A DNA stretch of 10,341 bases from Candidatus Dadabacteria bacterium UBA2774 (GTDB lineage: Bacteria; Desulfobacterota_D; UBA1144; Nemesobacterales; UBA2774). Shown here piece by piece: positions 6,995-10,341 of this stretch. Where the stretch lies: positions 1-10,341 of the forward strand of contig DEIM01000061.1 of the NCBI GenBank assembly GCA_002352485.1, given 5' to 3'. Position 1 is the first letter of the stretch, and each line of letters opens with the position of its first letter. Below the pieces are notes generated by a model, which searched no databases, was not told where the DNA came from, and saw only the letters and a program-made list of their open reading frames with translations. A program made the position numbers and the translations under genes.

Positions 6995-7023
6995 TTGCTA
7001 TCCTGCACCGACTCAAGTACAAT
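6995..7023 (+). promoter_or_regulatory. Sigma70-type promoter for the basic-tail protein-guaB-guaA operon
   Basis: TTGCTA (6995-7000), a spacer of exactly 17 bp, and TACAAT (7018-7023, five of six consensus bases) form the best promoter match in this 211-bp gap. The start point would be near 7030, giving a leader of about 130 nt before the ATG at 7159. Sequence match is direct; activity is inferred. Confidence 0.5.
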
Positions 7024-7034
7024 AATTGGGATAA

Positions 7035-7055
7035 TAGCAGATAATATTATTGCTA
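7035..7055 (+). promoter_or_regulatory. Near-perfect palindrome at the predicted 5' end of the guaB operon transcript
   Basis: TAGCA, one unpaired G, the palindrome ATAATATTAT, then TGCTA make a 21-bp dyad just downstream of the predicted start point. It could act as an operator or as a 5' hairpin that protects the mRNA. It is AT-rich and lacks a following T run, so it is not a terminator. Confidence 0.35.
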
Positions 7056-7060
7056 CTCAC

Positions 7061-7082
7061 TCTGATCTCTTACAAAATCAGA
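7061..7082 (+). other. Leader hairpin TCTGAT-N10-ATCAGA
   Basis: A 6-bp inverted repeat with a 10-nt loop sits in the predicted leader, 6 nt after the preceding dyad. It is followed by AGATTTAAG rather than a U run. A six-base arm pair can arise by chance. Confidence 0.25.
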
Positions 7083-7108
7083 AGATTTAAGAAAAAGGGT
7101 TATTTAGT

Positions 7109-7124
7109 GTATTTAAATAAATAC
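7109..7124. repeat. Inverted repeat GTATTTA-AA-TAAATAC in the leader
   Basis: Perfect 7-bp arms separated by AA lie 34 bp before the ATG of the basic-tail protein. Compact dyads like this are typical of dimeric repressor sites, but no cognate regulator is encoded in the window. Confidence 0.35.
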
Positions 7125-7158
7125 GGGACGTTTTCTATTTGTACCAAGTGAGGTTATT

Positions 7159-7680
7159 ATGAAATCCACCCGTCTCAAAATTAGTGTAAGCCAAGACGGC
7201 CTGCTACCACAGGAAACGGCTGAGATCGCAACTCTTGATTTTCCAACATTGCCCAAAAAGCTTCTAAAAGCTCTTGGTTTTGAACGCGTAGACTCAAAAA
7301 CCTACGTAGGGGTGCTTCCAGTGTTCATCAATCTCGGTGAAAAAGACCAGGAGATAGAAATAGAGCTTGGTGTAACTCTCCCCGAGATGAGAAAGAAAAT
7401 AATAGAGATTGTAAAAACTCCTGCAAGACTGATTGCAGTTGCTCAAGAGGCAAAAGCAGCGTCTGAGGCAAAAACTGCGAAGAAAGCAGGAGCTAAAACA
7501 GCAGCCAAGGCACCACAAAAGCCTAAAGCTACTAAAGCTAAAGCCGAGCCAAAAGCAAAACCCAAAACGGCGCCTAAAGCAGCGGCTAAAACTACAGCAA
7601 AAGCTAAACCGAAAACCACGGCAAAAACCGGGACCAAAACCCAAAGCAAGACAACTACAAAACGGACAACAAAAAGGTAA
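7159..7680 (+). CDS. Uncharacterised protein with histone H1-like Lys/Ala-rich C-terminal tail
   Basis: I do not recognise the N-terminal domain. The protein has 173 residues. Residues 1-97 are of normal composition and probably folded: beta-like LKISVSQ (6-12), a likely helix LPKKLLKALGF (31-41), beta-like YVGVLPVFINL (49-59) and QEIEIELGV (64-72), then helical PEMRKKIIEIVKTPARLIAVAQEAKA (75-100). Residues 98-173 hold 23 Lys and 2 Arg against 3 Glu, the rest mainly Ala, Thr and Pro, in irregular (A/T/P)K repeats. The tail resembles histone H1 and bacterial H1-like proteins that bind DNA non-specifically; an RNA or ribosome-binding role is equally possible. There is no signal peptide or membrane segment. 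GAGG (7150-7153) sits 5 nt before ATG. guaB begins 6 bp after the stop, so the two are almost surely co-transcribed. Confidence 0.82.
   Translation: MKSTRLKISVSQDGLLPQETAEIATLDFPTLPKKLLKALGFERVDSKTYVGVLPVFINLGEKDQEIEIELGVTLPEMRKKIIEIVKTPARLIAVAQEAKAASEAKTAKKAGAKTAAKAPQKPKATKAKAEPKAKPKTAPKAAAKTTAKAKPKTTAKTGTKTQSKTTTKRTTKR
7450..7677 (+). repeat. Low-complexity AAA/GCN/ACN-rich coding repeat of the basic tail
   Basis: This stretch encodes the Lys/Ala/Thr/Pro tail and is built from degenerate short units such as GCTAAAGCC, AAACCC and ACGGCAAAA. The coding strand is A-rich and T-poor. The imperfect repetition could favour length change by slippage, so related strains may differ in tail length. 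Long open frames in other phases here come from this composition. Confidence 0.6.
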
Positions 7681-7686
7681 TAGAGA

Positions 7687-9165
7687 ATGAGCGCTGATTT
7701 TGTAGAAGAATGTTTGACTTTCGATGATGTTCTTTTAAAGCCTGCGTACTCTGAGATTTTGCCTAATGAAGTGGACGTTTCCACAAAGCTAACCGCCAAA
7801 ATAAAACTCAACACCCCGCTTTTAAGCGCGGCTATGGATACTGTGACAGAAGCTAAGACAGCCATAGCGATGGCGCAGGAGGGCGGGATCGGCATTATTC
7901 ACAGAAATCTCGAAATAGACCAGCAGACAGCAGAAGTAAAGAAAGTTAAAAAGTACGAAAGCGGCATGATCATAAACCCACTTACCGTGCGGGCAGAGCA
8001 CCGGGTAGAGGACGCACTGGAAATCATGCTGAAACAAAACATTACAGGCCTCCCCGTAACCAAAGAGGACGACACCCTCCTGGGTATCGTAACTTTCAGA
8101 GACCTTAGGTTCGAGAAGAATCTGGATTATAAGGTTAAGCAGATAATGACTCCGAAGAAGAGGCTCATTACGGTGGAAGACGGATCGAACCTTGAGGAAG
8201 CAAAGGAGCTTCTTCATAAATACAAGATAGAAAAACTTCCTGTAGTTGATAAGAAGTTCAGACTCCGCGGACTTATTACAATGAAGGATATTGAGAAAAT
8301 AGAGAAATATCCTACTGCCTGTAAGGACGACATGGGGAGACTGAGATGCGGGGCCGCAGTGGGCGTAGGCATGGACAGGGAGGAGAGGATAGAGTCCCTG
8401 ATAAAAGTCGGGTGCGACGTAATCATCATAGACACCGCCCACGGTCATTCAAAAATGGTTATCGACGCGGTAGCCGATACAAAGAAAAACTTTTCAGGCA
8501 TTGAGATAATAGCGGGCAACATAGCCACGGGGGAGGCTGCCGAGGCGCTCATAAAAGCAGGCGCAGACGGCGTGAAGATCGGGGTAGGCCCAGGCTCTAT
8601 ATGTACTACTCGTGTAATCGCCGGAATCGGCATGCCTCAGATATCGGCCATTCAGGACGTTGCACAAGTGACGGAAAAGTACGGTATACCTGCAATTGCC
8701 GACGGGGGGATAAAGTATTCAGGAGATATCGCAAAAGCCCTTGTAGCAGGCGCAAACTCTGTAATGATAGGAAACCTTTTCGCCGGAACAGACGAAGCCC
8801 CGGGCGAAGTAATCTTATTTCAGGGCCGTACATATAAGGTGTACAGAGGTATGGGCTCGATTGAGGCGATGAAAAAAGGGAGCAGCCGCGACCGTTATGC
8901 ACAGAATATCGGCGATGAAATGATAGATTCAAAACTGGTACCCGAAGGTATAGAGGGCAGGATTCCTTACAGGGGACCACTGGGCGCAATGATTTATCAA
9001 TTGGTCGGAGGACTCAGAGCCGGAATGGGGTACACGGGCTGTAGAACAATAAATGAGCTCAGGACCAAAGCGAGATTTATTAAAGTCTCCAATGCCGGGC
9101 TTCGCGAAGGGCATGTTCACGATGTGATAATCACTAAGGAAGCCCCTAATTACAGAATCGAGTAA
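7687..9165 (+). CDS. guaB: Inosine-5'-monophosphate dehydrogenase
   Basis: IMPDH oxidises IMP to XMP with NAD+, the rate-controlling step of guanine nucleotide synthesis. The 492 residues match bacterial IMPDH. The barrel starts with LTFDDVLLKPAYSEILP (10-26) and is interrupted by a tandem CBS (Bateman) regulatory domain at about 93-210. It continues with IIIDTAHGHS (246-255) for NAD binding and the catalytic loop GVGPGSICTTR (299-309) with Cys306. The IMP-phosphate site is IADGGIKYSGD (337-347), the mobile flap is SSRDRYAQ (399-406) with Arg403/Tyr404, and the C-terminal signature is EGHVHDV (474-480). All catalytic residues look intact. The gene starts 6 bp after the basic-tail protein, with its ribosome site (AAGG or GAG) around or inside the upstream stop. 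guaA follows after 70 bp. Confidence 0.98.
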   Translation: MSADFVEECLTFDDVLLKPAYSEILPNEVDVSTKLTAKIKLNTPLLSAAMDTVTEAKTAIAMAQEGGIGIIHRNLEIDQQTAEVKKVKKYESGMIINPLTVRAEHRVEDALEIMLKQNITGLPVTKEDDTLLGIVTFRDLRFEKNLDYKVKQIMTPKKRLITVEDGSNLEEAKELLHKYKIEKLPVVDKKFRLRGLITMKDIEKIEKYPTACKDDMGRLRCGAAVGVGMDREERIESLIKVGCDVIIIDTAHGHSKMVIDAVADTKKNFSGIEIIAGNIATGEAAEALIKAGADGVKIGVGPGSICTTRVIAGIGMPQISAIQDVAQVTEKYGIPAIADGGIKYSGDIAKALVAGANSVMIGNLFAGTDEAPGEVILFQGRTYKVYRGMGSIEAMKKGSSRDRYAQNIGDEMIDSKLVPEGIEGRIPYRGPLGAMIYQLVGGLRAGMGYTGCRTINELRTKARFIKVSNAGLREGHVHDVIITKEAPNYRIE

Positions 9166-9235
9166 TCCTAATATTTAAGATCTTTAGCTTATTTTTAAAC
9201 AAAGTTCGATTTAATCTTTTTCTTCCGATTCAAAT
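9166..9235 (+). other. guaB-guaA spacer without ribosome site or recognised riboswitch
   Basis: These 70 bp are strongly AT-rich and contain an AAGATCTT palindrome close after the guaB stop. There is no GC-rich hairpin with a T run, so guaA is probably read through from guaB. The sequence before ATG (TTTTTCTTCCGATTCAAAT) is pyrimidine-rich then A-rich. It is too short and lacks the conserved core for a purine riboswitch. Confidence 0.4.
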
Positions 9236-10341
9236 ATGAGAGAAACTATATTAGTCCTTGATTTTGGCTCACAGTATACCCAGCTGATTGCTAGGAGAGT
9301 ACGGGAGCTGGGCGTATATTCCGAGATAAAACCCTACAACATAACCTTAGAGGAAATATCTGAAACAAACCCTAGAGCTATTATTCTTTCAGGGGGCCCT
9401 TCAAGCGTTTGGGACGATAACCACCCGACAATAGACGCCGCGATATTCGAGATGGGTTTGCCCATACTGGGCATTTGCTACGGGCTTCAGATAACAGTGC
9501 ACCTGTTGGGAGGCACAGTGGAGCGCTCGGAGAAACGCGAGTTCGGGCCTGCTAAGCTGAGCGTTCTTGACGACTCTGACATCTTCTCAGGAATTGCCGG
9601 CGAGAGTGAAGTGTGGATGTCTCACGGAGACCGGGTATTGGATTTGCCCGAAGGGTTTTCGGTCATAGCCAGAAGCGACAACTCGCCTCAAGCCGGAGTA
9701 AAAAGCGAAAAAATTAAATTTTGGGGCACCCAGTTTCACCCTGAGGTAGTCCACACGGACTGCGGTAAAGAAATACTATCTAACTTCGTACATAAAATTG
9801 CGGGGTGTGAAAACTCATGGACTCCGAAATCATTCGCTGAAACCGCGATAAACGAAATAAGAGAGAAGGTGGGAAACTCGCAGGTAGTATGCGGACTCTC
9901 GGGCGGAGTAGACTCCGCTGTGGCGGCGCTCATAATACAGCACGCTATATGGGACAGGCTGCACTGCATATTTGTGGACACGGGGATGATGAGGTTAAAC
10001 GAAGCAGAGGAGGTAGTAAGCTCTTTTAGGGATATGGGGCTGAATCTGATTCATGTGGACGCTAAAGACAGGTTTTTAGAGAAGCTTCGTGATGTGACGG
10101 ACCCGGAAAGGAAGAGGAAGATTATAGGCGAGGAGTTCATCAGGGTTTTTGAAGAAGAGTCATCTCAGATGAGCGGGGCCGAGTATCTGGCGCAGGGGAC
10201 GCTTTACCCGGACGTGATTGAAAGCGTGAGCGTAAAGGGCCCGTCGGCCACGATAAAGTCTCACCATAACGTCGGCGGGCTGCCAGAGAAAATGGACCTT
10301 AAGCTCATCGAGCCTTTAAGAGAACTATTTAAAGACGAGGT
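9236..10341 (+). CDS. guaA: GMP synthase, glutamine-hydrolysing (3' end outside the window)
   Basis: GuaA aminates XMP to GMP using ATP and glutamine. The visible 368 residues are about 70 percent of the usual ~510-525. The class I glutamine amidotransferase domain (1-~190) has LSGGPSSVW (51-59), GICYGLQ (79-85) with nucleophile Cys81, and TQFHPEV (165-171) with His168/Glu170. The ATP pyrophosphatase domain follows with the P-loop LSGGVDSAVA (221-230), VDTGMMR (247-253), GTLYPDVIES (321-330) and SHHNVGGLPEKM (342-353). Reading continues open to the window end. I chose ATG 9236 because MRETILVLDFGSQYTQ is the canonical GuaA opening. The 70-bp spacer after guaB is AT-rich, and the ~20 nt before this ATG contain no recognisable Shine-Dalgarno. 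Confidence 0.97.
   Translation, partial: MRETILVLDFGSQYTQLIARRVRELGVYSEIKPYNITLEEISETNPRAIILSGGPSSVWDDNHPTIDAAIFEMGLPILGICYGLQITVHLLGGTVERSEKREFGPAKLSVLDDSDIFSGIAGESEVWMSHGDRVLDLPEGFSVIARSDNSPQAGVKSEKIKFWGTQFHPEVVHTDCGKEILSNFVHKIAGCENSWTPKSFAETAINEIREKVGNSQVVCGLSGGVDSAVAALIIQHAIWDRLHCIFVDTGMMRLNEAEEVVSSFRDMGLNLIHVDAKDRFLEKLRDVTDPERKRKIIGEEFIRVFEEESSQMSGAEYLAQGTLYPDVIESVSVKGPSATIKSHHNVGGLPEKMDLKLIEPLRELFKDE

Noticed and set aside
7024..7158. Purine riboswitch before the guaB operon
   Set aside because: I could not find the conserved three-way junction core and loop-loop motifs; the dyads are simple AT-rich palindromes.
7443..7895. Minus-strand open frame of about 150 residues, very hydrophobic and Ala/Val-rich
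   Set aside because: It is the complement of the Lys/Ala repeat tail plus the start of guaB. Its apparent membrane character comes from AAA/GCN codons read backward, and it overlaps two well-supported genes.
7822..8448. Minus-strand open frame of about 208 residues inside guaB
   Set aside because: It is antisense to a fully conserved IMP dehydrogenase and shows no recognisable motif.
1..10341. CRISPR arrays, insertion sequences, tRNA or rRNA genes, toxin-antitoxin or defence genes
   Set aside because: No spaced direct repeats, transposase motifs, RNA-gene signatures or accessory-type genes were seen; nearly all DNA is accounted for by housekeeping genes.

Overview
The window is ordinary chromosomal DNA, with a GC content in the mid-40s by eye. 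It comes from a Gram-negative-type bacterium that I cannot place with certainty. The best taxonomic hint is the protein at 5565-6947. It has an N-terminal MJ0042-type CxxC/CxxC zinc ribbon, a long acidic linker, one membrane segment and a DUF3426-like C-terminal domain, an architecture common in Desulfobacterota/Myxococcota (old Deltaproteobacteria) and allied uncultivated lineages such as Dadabacteria. The assignment is an inference, not a demonstration.

Layout: genes diverge from a 137-bp spacer (5428-5564). Left of it everything runs on the minus strand. An exported ApbE flavin transferase (apbE) comes first, followed by a 192-bp gap carrying a strong sigma70-type promoter (TTGACA-N16-TATATT). 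A tight block then reads ribBA, ribH, nusB, trpD, trpC, and finally the start of a small multipass membrane protein that leaves the window at base 1. The ribBA/ribH, ribH/nusB and nusB/trpD junctions are 11 bp, 11 bp and an 8-bp overlap, so riboflavin synthesis, transcription antitermination and two tryptophan steps are probably read from one promoter. The trpD-trpC pair stands apart from the rest of the trp genes.

Right of the spacer everything runs on the plus strand. The zinc-ribbon membrane protein comes first. A 211-bp non-coding stretch follows, with a good promoter (TTGCTA-N17-TACAAT) and several palindromes that would lie in a leader of about 130 nt. Next is a 173-residue protein of unrecognised function with a histone H1-like Lys/Ala/Thr/Pro tail, then guaB (IMP dehydrogenase) only 6 bp downstream, then guaA (GMP synthase), cut by the window end. 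guaB and guaA carry out the two consecutive steps IMP to XMP to GMP.

GTP links the two halves biochemically: GuaB/GuaA supply guanine nucleotides, RibBA uses GTP as the riboflavin precursor, and ApbE uses FAD derived from riboflavin. No mobile element, CRISPR array, tRNA, rRNA or recognised riboswitch was seen. The most unusual items are the basic-tailed protein heading the guaBA operon, its palindrome-rich leader, and the rib-nusB-trpDC gene order. None clearly amounts to a new system.
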